A DNA stretch of 64,000 bases, from positions 186,001 through 250,000 of the forward strand of contig CAZJHH010000001.1 of NCBI GenBank assembly GCA_964545875.1, written 5' to 3'. The stretch is from DAIPKP01 sp964545875 (lineage in GTDB: Bacteria; Synergistota; Synergistia; Synergistales; Aminiphilaceae). This document shows positions 31,462 through 40,035 of this stretch, one piece after another (positions within the stretch are counted from its first letter, which is position 1; each line of letters opens with the position of its first letter). A program made the translations under genes and the position numbers. A model generated the notes under the pieces. That model saw only the letters and a list, made by a program, of their open reading frames with translations, was not told where the DNA came from and ran no database searches.

Positions 31462-32946
31462 GTGAAAAAAACGAAACGCTACGACGTACTTATCGTGGGA
31501 GCCGGCGTGGTGGGGTGCGCCATCGCCCGGGAGCTTTCGCGGTACTCCCTCTCCGTGGGGGTGGTGGAGAAGGAGCGGGACGTTTCCTTCGGCACCAGTT
31601 CCCGAAACAGCGGGGTGCTCCATGCGGGGTTCAACTATACCCCGGGGTCGCTCCGGGCGAAGCTCGACGTGGAGGGAAACCGCCTCATGGAGCCTTTGTG
31701 CAGAAATCTCAAGGTGAAGATGTGCCGCATGGGCAAACTTACGGTGGCCCTGAACCCTCAGGAAATTCAGGAGCTGGAGCGCCTGAAGGAGCAGGGAGAG
31801 GCCAACGGCGTGCCGGGGCTCGAAATCCTCGGTCCCGAGGCCATGCGGGAGATTCAGCCTGGCGTGGAGGGAGTGGGAGCCCTCTGGTCTCCTTCCAGCG
31901 GTATCGTCTGCCCCTACGGGCTTACCATCGCTCTTGCCCGGAGTGCCCGGCAGAACGGAGTGGATTTTTATCTCTCCTGGGAGGTGGCGCATCTTTTCCG
32001 GGAGAAATCCGGTTTCGTGCTGGAAAACTCTCTCGGGGAGGATTTGGAGGCTTCGGTGATAGTCAACGCCGCGGGGCTCTTCGCGGATCGTATCGCCCGG
32101 ATGGCAGGGATCGAGGACTACACTCTCTATCCCTGCCGCGGAGAATACTACGTGCTGGACAAGCGTCTTCAGGGAACCCTGAAGACCCTTCTCTATCCGG
32201 CTCCCCGAAAGAACGATCCCGGTCTTGGCATTCACCTTACGCCTACGGTGGACGGCAACATTCTCATCGGTCCCAGCGCGGAGTATACGGAACTTCCCGA
32301 AGACTGGTCCTGTTCCGCTTCGGTAATGGAGGCTCTCCGGCAGAAAGGGAAAGAGCTCTTTCCGGATCTTGCCGCTTCGGATTTCATCCGCAACTTCGCG
32401 GGGCTCCGTCCCAAGCTGGCCCCTCCCGAGGAGGGGGGCAACCGGGATTTCGTGGTGGAAGATCGGAAAGACCTTCCGGGTTTTATCAACCTCATGGGTA
32501 TCGAAAGCCCCGGTCTCACATCGGCTCCCGCCCTGGCCCTCATGGTGCGGAATATGGTGGAAAAACATTTCGAACTCCGGGAAAAGGAGAACTTTCTGGA
32601 GGAGCTTCCGGGGCGGGAAAAATCCTTTGCCGAAAGCTCTCCCGAGGAGCGGGCGGCCCTGGTGGCGGAGGATCCGGACTACGGCGAAATGGTCTGCCGC
32701 TGCGAGCAGGTGACCAAGCGGGAAATCCTGGATGCCCTTTCGGATCCTCTGGGAGCCCGCACCCTCATGAGCATCAAGTACCGTACCCGGGCCACCATGG
32801 GGCGCTGTCAGGGAGGGTTCTGCTTTCCCAAAATCGTAAACATTATGACCCGGGAGCTTGGATATGCTCCCGAAGATATCCATCTGCGGGATGAGAAGTC
32901 CTACTTCTTTCCCGGTCGGGTGCGGAAGGAGGGAGCCTCTCTATGA
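31462..32946 (+). CDS. FAD-dependent dehydrogenase, GlpA/LhgO-like, with BFD-type [2Fe-2S] domain
   Basis: A 494-residue flavoprotein. The N-terminal FAD loop is VGAGVVGCAIAREL; SSRNSGVLHAGFNYTPGSLRA is shared with L-2-hydroxyglutarate and glycerol-3-phosphate dehydrogenases. The C-terminal 90 residues form a BFD-like [2Fe-2S] domain with CRCEQVTKREI and GRCQGGFCFP. The start is GTG at 31462. With the next two genes it makes the conserved GlpA-GlpB-DUF1667 set, which oxidises glycerol-3-phosphate or a 2-hydroxyacid. LhgO-like sequence and hydroxyacid neighbours favour a hydroxyacid, but this is inference. Confidence 0.85.
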   Translation: MKKTKRYDVLIVGAGVVGCAIARELSRYSLSVGVVEKERDVSFGTSSRNSGVLHAGFNYTPGSLRAKLDVEGNRLMEPLCRNLKVKMCRMGKLTVALNPQEIQELERLKEQGEANGVPGLEILGPEAMREIQPGVEGVGALWSPSSGIVCPYGLTIALARSARQNGVDFYLSWEVAHLFREKSGFVLENSLGEDLEASVIVNAAGLFADRIARMAGIEDYTLYPCRGEYYVLDKRLQGTLKTLLYPAPRKNDPGLGIHLTPTVDGNILIGPSAEYTELPEDWSCSASVMEALRQKGKELFPDLAASDFIRNFAGLRPKLAPPEEGGNRDFVVEDRKDLPGFINLMGIESPGLTSAPALALMVRNMVEKHFELREKENFLEELPGREKSFAESSPEERAALVAEDPDYGEMVCRCEQVTKREILDALSDPLGARTLMSIKYRTRATMGRCQGGFCFPKIVNIMTRELGYAPEDIHLRDEKSYFFPGRVRKEGASL

Positions 32947-34187
32947 ACGTGGAAGAACGGGATCTCGTGATCATCGGAGGAGGCCCCGCGGGACTCGCCG
33001 CGGCGGTATCCGCCTGGGAGGCGGGGTGCCGGGACATTCTCCTGGTGGAGCGGGATAGGGTTCTCGGAGGCATCCTGAACCAGTGCATCCATGACGGTTT
33101 CGGGCTCCATACCTTCAAGGAGGCCCTCTCGGGGCCGGAGTACGCCGCCCGGTACATCGAAAAACTTCGCCGCACCGGGGTGGAGGTGCGGGAGCAGACC
33201 ATGGTGCTCCGCCTCGGAAAGGATCGTACCCTTCAGCTCGCCTCCCGGGGGAGCTACCGTACCATCCGGGCCCGGGGAGTTCTTCTCGCCATGGGGTGCC
33301 GGGAACGTCCCCGGGGAGCCATATCCATTCCCGGAACCCGCCCCAGCGGGGTTTTCACCGCCGGAGCGGCCCAGCACCTCATGAATCTGGAAAACATCAT
33401 GGTGGGAAACCGGGTCTGTATTCTCGGCTCCGGGGACATCGGCCTCATCATGGCCCGACGCATGACGCTGGAAGGAGCTTCCGTGGCGGGGGTCTTCGAA
33501 ATTCTCCCCTATTCCAGCGGACTTCCCCGGAATATCCAGCAGTGCCTCAACGATTACGACATTCCCCTTCATCTCGGCACCACGGTGCAGAAAATCCACG
33601 GCTCCCGGCGTCTCGAAGGAGTGACGGTGGCTCAGGTGGGGCCGGATCGCTGCCCCGTGGAGGGAAGCGAGCGCTATGTTCCCTGTGATACCCTGCTTCT
33701 TTCGGTGGGGCTCATTCCGGAAAACGAACTCTCCCGGGACGCCTCCATCTTTCTGGACCCCCGAACCAACGGGCCCCTGGTGAACTCCCGCTTCATGACC
33801 CGGGTGCCGGGAATCTTCGCCTGCGGTAACGTGCTCCATGTACATGATTTGGTGGATTACGTCTCCCAGGAGGCGGAGGAGGCGGGACGCTGTGCCGCCG
33901 CCTGGATAGATTCTTCGGAAAGCTGCGGAGAGGACTCCCTGCCGGTGTTGCCCGGAGAAGGGGTGCGCTATACCCTGCCGCAGAAGGTCAGTTCCTCAAG
34001 AGACACGGTTCTCTCTCTTCGGGTAACCGCTCCCTGCCGGAACCGTTCGGTGGTCGTCCGCAGCAGCGGTGGCAAGATTATCGCCCGTAAAAGCCTGGTG
34101 CGGCTGCATCCTGCGGAGATGATCCGTATTCCCCTGGAGGCGAAAGGCCTTTCGGGAATTTCTCAACTGGAGGTGGCCCTCGGATGA
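32943..34187 (+). CDS. NAD(P)/FAD oxidoreductase subunit, GlpB-like
   Basis: A 414-residue pyridine-nucleotide-disulfide-oxidoreductase-family protein. FAD loop IIGGGPAGLAAA, LGGILNQCIHDGFGLHTFKE near the N-terminus (characteristic of this subunit), second dinucleotide site ILGSGDIGLIMAR, and the closing FACGNVLHVHDLVDYVS. It takes electrons from the GlpA/LhgO-like partner and passes them on. It overlaps the upstream gene by four bases (ATGA) and the downstream gene likewise. Confidence 0.88.
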   Translation: MNVEERDLVIIGGGPAGLAAAVSAWEAGCRDILLVERDRVLGGILNQCIHDGFGLHTFKEALSGPEYAARYIEKLRRTGVEVREQTMVLRLGKDRTLQLASRGSYRTIRARGVLLAMGCRERPRGAISIPGTRPSGVFTAGAAQHLMNLENIMVGNRVCILGSGDIGLIMARRMTLEGASVAGVFEILPYSSGLPRNIQQCLNDYDIPLHLGTTVQKIHGSRRLEGVTVAQVGPDRCPVEGSERYVPCDTLLLSVGLIPENELSRDASIFLDPRTNGPLVNSRFMTRVPGIFACGNVLHVHDLVDYVSQEAEEAGRCAAAWIDSSESCGEDSLPVLPGEGVRYTLPQKVSSSRDTVLSLRVTAPCRNRSVVVRSSGGKIIARKSLVRLHPAEMIRIPLEAKGLSGISQLEVALG

Positions 34188-34582
34188 GCCTTCGAGAATA
34201 TACCTGCGTGGTCTGCCCCAACGGGTGTCCTCTCACGATAACCTGTTCCGACGACGATCCTCCCCGGGTGGAATCCGTGGAGGGGCATCTCTGCCCCCGG
34301 GGAATCCGCTGGGCTCGACAGGAGGTGGAGGCCCCCCAGCGTACCATCGCGAGCAGCGTTCTCGTGAGGGGCGGAGAGATTCCTCTGGCGAGCGTTCGCA
34401 CGGATCGCCCCATACCTCTGGAGAAGATTCCCGAAGTGATGCAGGCCATCCATAAGCTTGTCCTTTCGGCTCCCCTCGCCCTGGGAGACGTGGTACTCCA
34501 AGGAGCGGGAGGGACGGAATGTTCCATCATCGTTACGCGGGCCGTGGGTGCCGCTACAAGGAACGAAGAGGGGGTGGCATAG
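34184..34582 (+). CDS. DUF1667 small Fe-S subunit
   Basis: A 132-residue protein of DUF1667. CVVCPNGCPLTI (CX2CX3C) at residues 8-19 and GHLCPRG at about 34-40 form a probable Fe-S site. It is always found with GlpA/GlpB-like subunits and is presumed to be the small electron-transfer subunit of the complex. Four-base overlap with the upstream gene. Confidence 0.87.
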   Translation: MSLREYTCVVCPNGCPLTITCSDDDPPRVESVEGHLCPRGIRWARQEVEAPQRTIASSVLVRGGEIPLASVRTDRPIPLEKIPEVMQAIHKLVLSAPLALGDVVLQGAGGTECSIIVTRAVGAATRNEEGVA

Positions 34583-34676
34583 TTTTCCTCAAATATGATC
34601 GAGAGTTTGCAGAGAGTGCGGCGGTGGAGTGCGGTTGATTTCGGGTGAAGAAACTATGGATCCAAGGAGGAAGCTG

Positions 34677-35693
34677 ATGAAAAAGAATTTCTGTATCGTA
34701 TCGATAGTGCTGGTTTGCTGTCTTTTCGGGGCCCTGGTCTTTTCGGGGAATGCGGAAGCCGCCAAGAGCTACCGTCTGAACCTCGCCACGGCCACCACCG
34801 GGGGAACCTACTATCCCCTGGGGAATGCCATGGCCCAGGTCTGGTCGAAAAACCTGGAGGGCGTCAAGGTAGCGGCTCAGGCTACCGCGGGGACTCCCCA
34901 GAACGTGGAGCTTATTCAGGAGGGCGACGTGAGCGTGGCCTTCGGCCAGAACGGCGTATGTTACTACGCCTATACGGGCACGGGAACCTATGAAGGCAAA
35001 GAACCCATTACGAATCTCCGGGGAATGCTCTCCCTCTATCCCAACGTGATGCACTTCGTGGCCAAGGAAGGAATGGAGCTCAAGAGCCTGGCGGATTTCA
35101 AAGGCAAGAAGTTCGTTCCCGGTGCGGTGGCGAGCGCTACGGAAATCAACGCCCGGGAAATTCTCGGCATCTACGGACTCAATTACATGGATAACGCCGG
35201 AGAGGTTAACGTCAATGCGGATTTCGTGGGCTACAACGAGGCTTCGGACCTCCTGAAAAACGATCTTACCGAGGGAGTTCTCATCGCGGGAGGAGCCCCC
35301 ACCGCAGCGGTGATCGATATGCTCTCCTCGGGAAATGCGGTGCTCGTCTCCCTGGAAGAGGACAAGATCGCGGAGATCTGCGAGAAATATCCCTGGTACT
35401 TCCCCTTCACCATCAAGGCGGACACCTATCCCCGTCAGCCCGAGCCCGTGCAGACCGTGGCTCTGGCGAACATTCTCTTCACCCGGGCGGATGAGCCCGA
35501 CGAGCTCATCTACATGCTCGTCAAGGGAATCTACGATCATCACGACAAACTCGTGGCGGCCCACAAGGCGGCCTCCTACACCACTCTCGACAGTGCCATG
35601 GGGGGCATGACCATCCCCCTGCATCCCGGAGCGATCCAGTATTTCCAGGAGCAGGGCGTGGAAGTTCCCGAAAAGCTCATTCCCGGAAAGTAG
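34677..35693 (+). CDS. TAXI-family TRAP solute-binding protein
   Basis: A 338-residue periplasmic receptor of the TAXI type. The signal peptide ends NAEAA; the mature start LNLATATTGGTYYPLGNAMA is the TAXI signature, followed by ATAGTPQNVELIQEGDVSVAF. The start is ATG at 34677, 6 nt after AAGGAGG; in-frame upstream codons lack a ribosome site. TAXI proteins bind carboxylates such as glutamate or 2-oxoglutarate. Its permease is the next gene. Confidence 0.92.
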   Translation: MKKNFCIVSIVLVCCLFGALVFSGNAEAAKSYRLNLATATTGGTYYPLGNAMAQVWSKNLEGVKVAAQATAGTPQNVELIQEGDVSVAFGQNGVCYYAYTGTGTYEGKEPITNLRGMLSLYPNVMHFVAKEGMELKSLADFKGKKFVPGAVASATEINAREILGIYGLNYMDNAGEVNVNADFVGYNEASDLLKNDLTEGVLIAGGAPTAAVIDMLSSGNAVLVSLEEDKIAEICEKYPWYFPFTIKADTYPRQPEPVQTVALANILFTRADEPDELIYMLVKGIYDHHDKLVAAHKAASYTTLDSAMGGMTIPLHPGAIQYFQEQGVEVPEKLIPGK

Positions 35694-35728
35694 CGCCGGA
35701 GTTTTCTTCAGCTATTTCCCCAGTTGGC

Positions 35729-35767
35729 GGAAACCGGGAGAACGCTCTCCCTCCTCTCCCGGTTTCC
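35729..35767 (+). promoter_or_regulatory. Intercistronic stem-loop between TAXI receptor and permease
   Basis: GGAAACCGGGAGA (35729-35741) and its complement TCTCCCGGTTTCC (35755-35767) form a 13-bp stem before the permease ribosome site. It has the same position and no-U-tract form as the dctP/dctQ hairpin. Confidence 0.65.
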
Positions 35768-35793
35768 CTTCGTCTTTCCAGGAGGTCGTTCTT

Positions 35794-37767
35794 TTGAAAA
35801 AAGAGAGTTCCACATTATCAGAGAGTAGGGATTTTGAAGTCCCGAATGCGGAAAATGTCGAAGCGGTTCTGGAAAAGGTGGATACGGAATCCCGATTTCG
35901 AAAGCTCGCGGGAAAATGGGCCATAGCGGTGGCTTTCATCGCCATTGCCATGTCCTGCTTCCATCTCTACACCTCGGGCTTCGGTACTCTCATGGCCATG
36001 AAGCAGCGGAGCGTACACCTCGCCTTTCTCCTGACCCTCACGTTCCTTCTGTATCCCGCATCCAAGAAGAGATCTCCCAAGGGGCGTCCCTCGGTTATCG
36101 ACATGATCTGGCTTGGTCTTTCGCTCACCTCGAGCCTCTACATCTTCTTCATGTTCGATGCCTTCAGCATCCGGGGAACCGCCATTCCGCTGGATATCGT
36201 CATGGGAACCATACTTATCGTCTGCGTTCTCGAGGGAGCCCGGCGTACCGTGGGTAAAGAGCTCACCATCCTGGCCATTCTCTTTCTGCTCTACGGTTTC
36301 TTCGGGGAGTACATTCCGGGAGTGCTGGGGCATACGGGATTCCGGTTCAAGCGCATCATCTACCATTTGTATCTTTCCTCCGAAGGACTCTTCGGCATCG
36401 CCCTCGGGGTTTCCTCCACCTACATCTTTCTCTTCATCCTCTTCGGTGCCTTTCTGAATGAAACCGGCATGGGGCGGTTCATCAAGGATCTCGCCATGTC
36501 TCTGGCGGGGCGTGCCATCGGCGGAGAGGCCAAGGTCTCCATCGTGGCCAGCGGACTCATGGGAATGATCAACGGCAGCGCCGTGGGGAACGTGGCCGCC
36601 ACGGGAACCTTTACCATACCGCTCATGCGGGAGGCGGGGTTCCGTCCGGTCTTCGCCGCCGCAGTGGTGGCCGTGGCGGGAACGGGAGGCATGATCATGC
36701 CCCCTGTCATGGGAGCCGCCTCGTTTATCATGGCGGAATTTCTCTCGGTGCACTACTCCAAAATCATGCTCGCCGCGGCGATTCCCGCATTTCTCTACTA
36801 CCTTGCGGAATATGCCATCATTCATATCGAGGCCATCAAATCCGGCATGACTCCCGTGGCCAAGGAGGATGTGATTCCCTTCAAAAAGGTGATGAAGGAG
36901 CGGGGGCACCTCGTAATCCCCATCATCATCATCGTCTGGCTTCTCATGATCGGGCGTACCCCTCTCTACGCGGCCTTTTACGGCATCATCTCCTCGGTGG
37001 TGGTGAGCATGCTTCGCAAGGAAACCCGGCTCTCCTCGAAATCCTTTCTCAAGGCTCTTGAGGACGGAGCCCGGGGATCCGTGGGGGTGGGTATGGCCTG
37101 CGCGGTGGTGGGCAACATCATCGGCATCACCAATCTCACGGGGCTCGGTCTCGTACTGGGGGACAACATCGTCTCCCTGGCGGGAGGAACCGTCATCGGC
37201 ACCATCTTCCTTACCATGGTGGTCTCCATCATTCTCGGCATGGGACTTCCCACCACGGCGTGCTACATCGTTACCGCCACCATTGCGGCTCCCGCATTGA
37301 TACAGCTGGACGTGAATCCCCTGGCGGCACACATGTTCGTCTATTACTTCGCCTGCCTTTCCAATCTCACGCCTCCCGTGGCCATCGCATCCTACGGGGC
37401 GGCGGGCATTTCCGGACAGCGTCCCTCGGAAGTGGGCTGGACGGGATTCCGGATTTCTCTGGCGGCATTTCTCATTCCCTTTACCTTCGTCTACAGCCCC
37501 CAGCTTCTTCTTGTGGGAGGAACGGTTCTTTCCACCCTCGTGGCGTTTTCCACCAGCGTCATCGGTGTTATCGCCATCGCTGCGGCTCTTCAGTCCTACT
37601 TTGCGGGGCCTCTGAACCGGCTTCAGGTGGTTCTTCTCTTCGGGGGATCCGTATGCCTTATCTTTCCGGGAATCGTCACCGACGTAGCGGGTATCGGCAT
37701 CACTCTGGCAATCTATCTCTGGCAGAAGCTCCTTCGCAAGCCCTCTCTGGCGGCGGAAAATTCCTGA
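35794..37767 (+). CDS. TRAP transporter fused 4TM/12TM permease
   Basis: A 657-residue inner-membrane protein fusing the DctQ-like and DctM-like subunits, as is usual for TAXI systems. The DctM part contains GMINGSAVGNVAATGTFTIP, VAGTGGMIMPPVMGAASFIM, and in the second half GLPTTACYIVTATIAAPAL with NLTPPVAIASYGAAGISG. The start is TTG at 35794 with AGGAGG (35780-35785) 8 nt upstream. Transport is probably Na+-coupled; the substrate is unknown. Confidence 0.92.
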   Translation: MKKESSTLSESRDFEVPNAENVEAVLEKVDTESRFRKLAGKWAIAVAFIAIAMSCFHLYTSGFGTLMAMKQRSVHLAFLLTLTFLLYPASKKRSPKGRPSVIDMIWLGLSLTSSLYIFFMFDAFSIRGTAIPLDIVMGTILIVCVLEGARRTVGKELTILAILFLLYGFFGEYIPGVLGHTGFRFKRIIYHLYLSSEGLFGIALGVSSTYIFLFILFGAFLNETGMGRFIKDLAMSLAGRAIGGEAKVSIVASGLMGMINGSAVGNVAATGTFTIPLMREAGFRPVFAAAVVAVAGTGGMIMPPVMGAASFIMAEFLSVHYSKIMLAAAIPAFLYYLAEYAIIHIEAIKSGMTPVAKEDVIPFKKVMKERGHLVIPIIIIVWLLMIGRTPLYAAFYGIISSVVVSMLRKETRLSSKSFLKALEDGARGSVGVGMACAVVGNIIGITNLTGLGLVLGDNIVSLAGGTVIGTIFLTMVVSIILGMGLPTTACYIVTATIAAPALIQLDVNPLAAHMFVYYFACLSNLTPPVAIASYGAAGISGQRPSEVGWTGFRISLAAFLIPFTFVYSPQLLLVGGTVLSTLVAFSTSVIGVIAIAAALQSYFAGPLNRLQVVLLFGGSVCLIFPGIVTDVAGIGITLAIYLWQKLLRKPSLAAENS

Positions 37768-37800
37768 AAGGACGATTCGAAGAAAGGAGATGCCTGAATC

Positions 37801-38679
37801 ATGCGAATAGCCACTCTTCGTCTGGGAGAGCGGGAAACTGCGGCGGTACTGGGAGAAAAGGGGTACGTTCCCCTGGGAGAGATCTTTTCGTTTCTGGGAA
37901 AACCCTGGACTCCTTCACTTTCGTGGCTTTTGGAAAATCAGAAGTTTTCGGAGCTCCATCAATGGTTTCAAGCCGAGGGAGACTATTTCTTCGGGCGGTA
38001 TGAGGGGCGCTACATCGCCCCCGAAGAGGCTCGATATGCTCCCCTCTACCGGAGGCCCCCAAAACTCTGGGGAATCGGTCTCAACTACGTGGATCATGCG
38101 GCGGATCTCGCGGAAAAAGCTCCCAGCACGGAGCCCGCAAGCTTCATGAAAACCACCAACACCGTCATCGGATATGGGGATGCCATCCGCATTCCTCTGC
38201 AATCCTCGGGAACCACCGCCGAGGCGGAGCTCGGCATCGTCTTCGGTGGTTTCGGCCGGGAAGTTTCCCGGGAGAACTGGCTCTCCTGCGTGGCGGGCTT
38301 TACTCCCGTCATCGACATGACCGCCGAGGATATTCTGCGGAAAAACCCCCGGTATCTCACCCGGTCCAAGTGTTTCGACACCTTTTTCAGCTTTGGCCCG
38401 GAACTGGTGACTCCCGACGAAATTCCGAACGTGCTGAATCTTCGGGTGGCCACCATGATAAACGGTGCGGTGCATGCGGAGAACGTGGTTTCCAACATGA
38501 CCTTTCCTCCGGACTACCTGGTTTCGTTCCACTCCGAGGTCTTTCCCTGGGAGCCCGGAGACATTCTTTCCACGGGTACTCCCCGGGCGGTGCATATCGC
38601 CCACGGGGACGTGGTGGCCTGCAGGATCGACGGTTTCCGAAGCCTCGTCAATTCCGTGGTGGATAGCAAGGAGCAATAA
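37801..38679 (+). CDS. Fumarylacetoacetate hydrolase-family enzyme
   Basis: A 292-residue FAH-superfamily protein. PKLWGIGLNYVDHAADL holds the catalytic His, EAELGIVFGG the metal-binding Glu pair, and FTPVIDMTAEDI the Asp of the metal site. Family members hydrolyse or tautomerise 2-oxo acids (fumarylpyruvate, oxaloacetate, 2-oxo-4-pentenoate hydration). It lies 33 bp after the TAXI permease and before dehydrogenase and malic enzyme genes, so it may act on an imported oxo- or hydroxydicarboxylate. The N-terminal 85 residues are longer than minimal FAHD1-type proteins, as in isomerase/hydrolase members. Confidence 0.83.
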   Translation: MRIATLRLGERETAAVLGEKGYVPLGEIFSFLGKPWTPSLSWLLENQKFSELHQWFQAEGDYFFGRYEGRYIAPEEARYAPLYRRPPKLWGIGLNYVDHAADLAEKAPSTEPASFMKTTNTVIGYGDAIRIPLQSSGTTAEAELGIVFGGFGREVSRENWLSCVAGFTPVIDMTAEDILRKNPRYLTRSKCFDTFFSFGPELVTPDEIPNVLNLRVATMINGAVHAENVVSNMTFPPDYLVSFHSEVFPWEPGDILSTGTPRAVHIAHGDVVACRIDGFRSLVNSVVDSKEQ

Positions 38680-38793
38680 AAAAGGCGGCAGAGGCCGTGG
38701 TTCTTCCGATGAAGCTGCTGGCACAGCGTCGTCAGAAAGGGCCTTTTGCCGCCGAAACGTTCCGTGGTGCCCGAAAAAGGCCTCTCACGGCTA
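38680..38793 (-). ncRNA. Candidate small RNA between two catabolic genes
   Basis: On the minus strand an extended -10 (TGA-TATAAT, box at 38805-38800) predicts a start near 38793. About 110 nt later GGCGGCA pairs with TGCCGCC, continued by AGGCC/GGCCT, and is followed by TTTTTTATT, a good intrinsic terminator at 38680-38690. The interior holds GATGAAGCTG pairing with CAGCGTCGTC-type sequence. No coding frame or ribosome site is seen, and no gene on that strand lies upstream. The -35 is weak. Confidence 0.4.
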
Positions 38794-38870
38794 TAGCGCA
38801 TTATATCACATGAACAAAGAGGGGCCTTCTTCTCGGGAAAGTGTTTCCATATGGAGAAGGAGGACTCAGG

Positions 38871-39956
38871 GTGGAGCGCAGAATCGCCTACGAAGATCTT
38901 CTAGGCCTTACCGAGGCCATACTGAACAGGATCGGCTATCCCGAGAAGGCGGCGGAGATCACCGCCCGAACTCTGGTGGAGGCGGATGCCCGGGGGGTGT
39001 ATTCCCACGGGGTAGCCCGGCTCCCCTTTTATCGGAGCCGCATGGAATCGGGAAACGCCTTTCCCGAAGCGAAACCGGAAATTGTATGGGAGACTCCGGT
39101 TTCCCTCGTTATCGACGGAAAACGGGGAATAGGCCCCTACAACGCGGATTTTGCCATGAAGGAATGCATAGAGCGGGCTCGGAAGGGAGGGCTCTGCTTT
39201 GCCTCGGTGCGGGATTCCAATCACTACGGCATGGCGGGACTCTGGGCGGAAATGGCGGTGGACCGGGGATTTCTCGGCATCTCCATGAGCACCTCCAACA
39301 AGCTGGTGCTTCCCACCTTTTCCTCCGAGCGCCTTCTGGGAACCAATCCCCTGGCGGTGGCCATTCCTGCGGAGGAGGGGGCTCCCTTTCTTCTGGATAT
39401 GGCCACCAGTGGCGTGGCCCGGGGTAAGATCGAAGTCTGTCACCGCCGGGACATCTCCATGCCCTCGGGGTGGGCGGTGGACCGGCATGGGGAGGTTTGT
39501 ACGAACCCTCACGAAATCGTGGCTCTTCTGAAGGAAGATGCCCCCTGGGGAGGCTTGCTGCCTCTTGGGGGGAGCGGAGAGACCTCGGGGGGACACAAGG
39601 GGTACGGCCTGGCCCTTTTGGTGGAACTGCTCTCGTCGAGCCTTTCGCTTAACGAGTGGCGTCCCCGGGCGGATGCGGAACACCCCATTCGGGTGGCCCA
39701 CTTTTTCGGCGTGCTGGATTTGAAGATCTTCGGGGATCCCGAGAAGATCCGCAGCCACGTCTCCCGGGTGCTGGAGGATATCCGAAAGAAGAACGTTCCT
39801 TCCGAAACTCCCCGAATATACGTTCACGGGGAGAAGGAACGGGAGCGGCGGAAGCGGAGCCTTGCGGAAGGTCTCTGTCTCGATGACGCCACCAGGGAAA
39901 TTCTCCGAAATCTGAGAGAGGAGCTTTCTCTTTCGGAGAATTGCTTTACAATATGA
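38871..39956 (+). CDS. Malate/L-lactate dehydrogenase-family oxidoreductase (YlbC/ComC type)
   Basis: A 361-residue NAD(P)-dependent dehydrogenase of the LDH2/MDH2 family, unrelated to classical Rossmann MDH. SHGVARLPFYRSR carries the catalytic His, DSNHYGMAGLWAEMA the cofactor region, GTNPLAVAIP and ATSGVARGKIE follow, and GGHKGYGLALLVELL closes the core. Members oxidise malate, sulfolactate, ureidoglycolate or other 2-hydroxyacids, or reduce cyclic imines. The start is GTG at 38871 with AAGGAGG upstream. It lies 79 bp upstream of malic enzyme copy 2. Confidence 0.88.
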   Translation: MERRIAYEDLLGLTEAILNRIGYPEKAAEITARTLVEADARGVYSHGVARLPFYRSRMESGNAFPEAKPEIVWETPVSLVIDGKRGIGPYNADFAMKECIERARKGGLCFASVRDSNHYGMAGLWAEMAVDRGFLGISMSTSNKLVLPTFSSERLLGTNPLAVAIPAEEGAPFLLDMATSGVARGKIEVCHRRDISMPSGWAVDRHGEVCTNPHEIVALLKEDAPWGGLLPLGGSGETSGGHKGYGLALLVELLSSSLSLNEWRPRADAEHPIRVAHFFGVLDLKIFGDPEKIRSHVSRVLEDIRKKNVPSETPRIYVHGEKERERRKRSLAEGLCLDDATREILRNLREELSLSENCFTI

Positions 39957-40035
39957 GAACTCGAAAAAGAGAGACAAAACCGTTCTTTTTCGAAAAAGCA
40001 CGTTTTTTCGCATATTTTGAGGAGGGTTCGTAATC

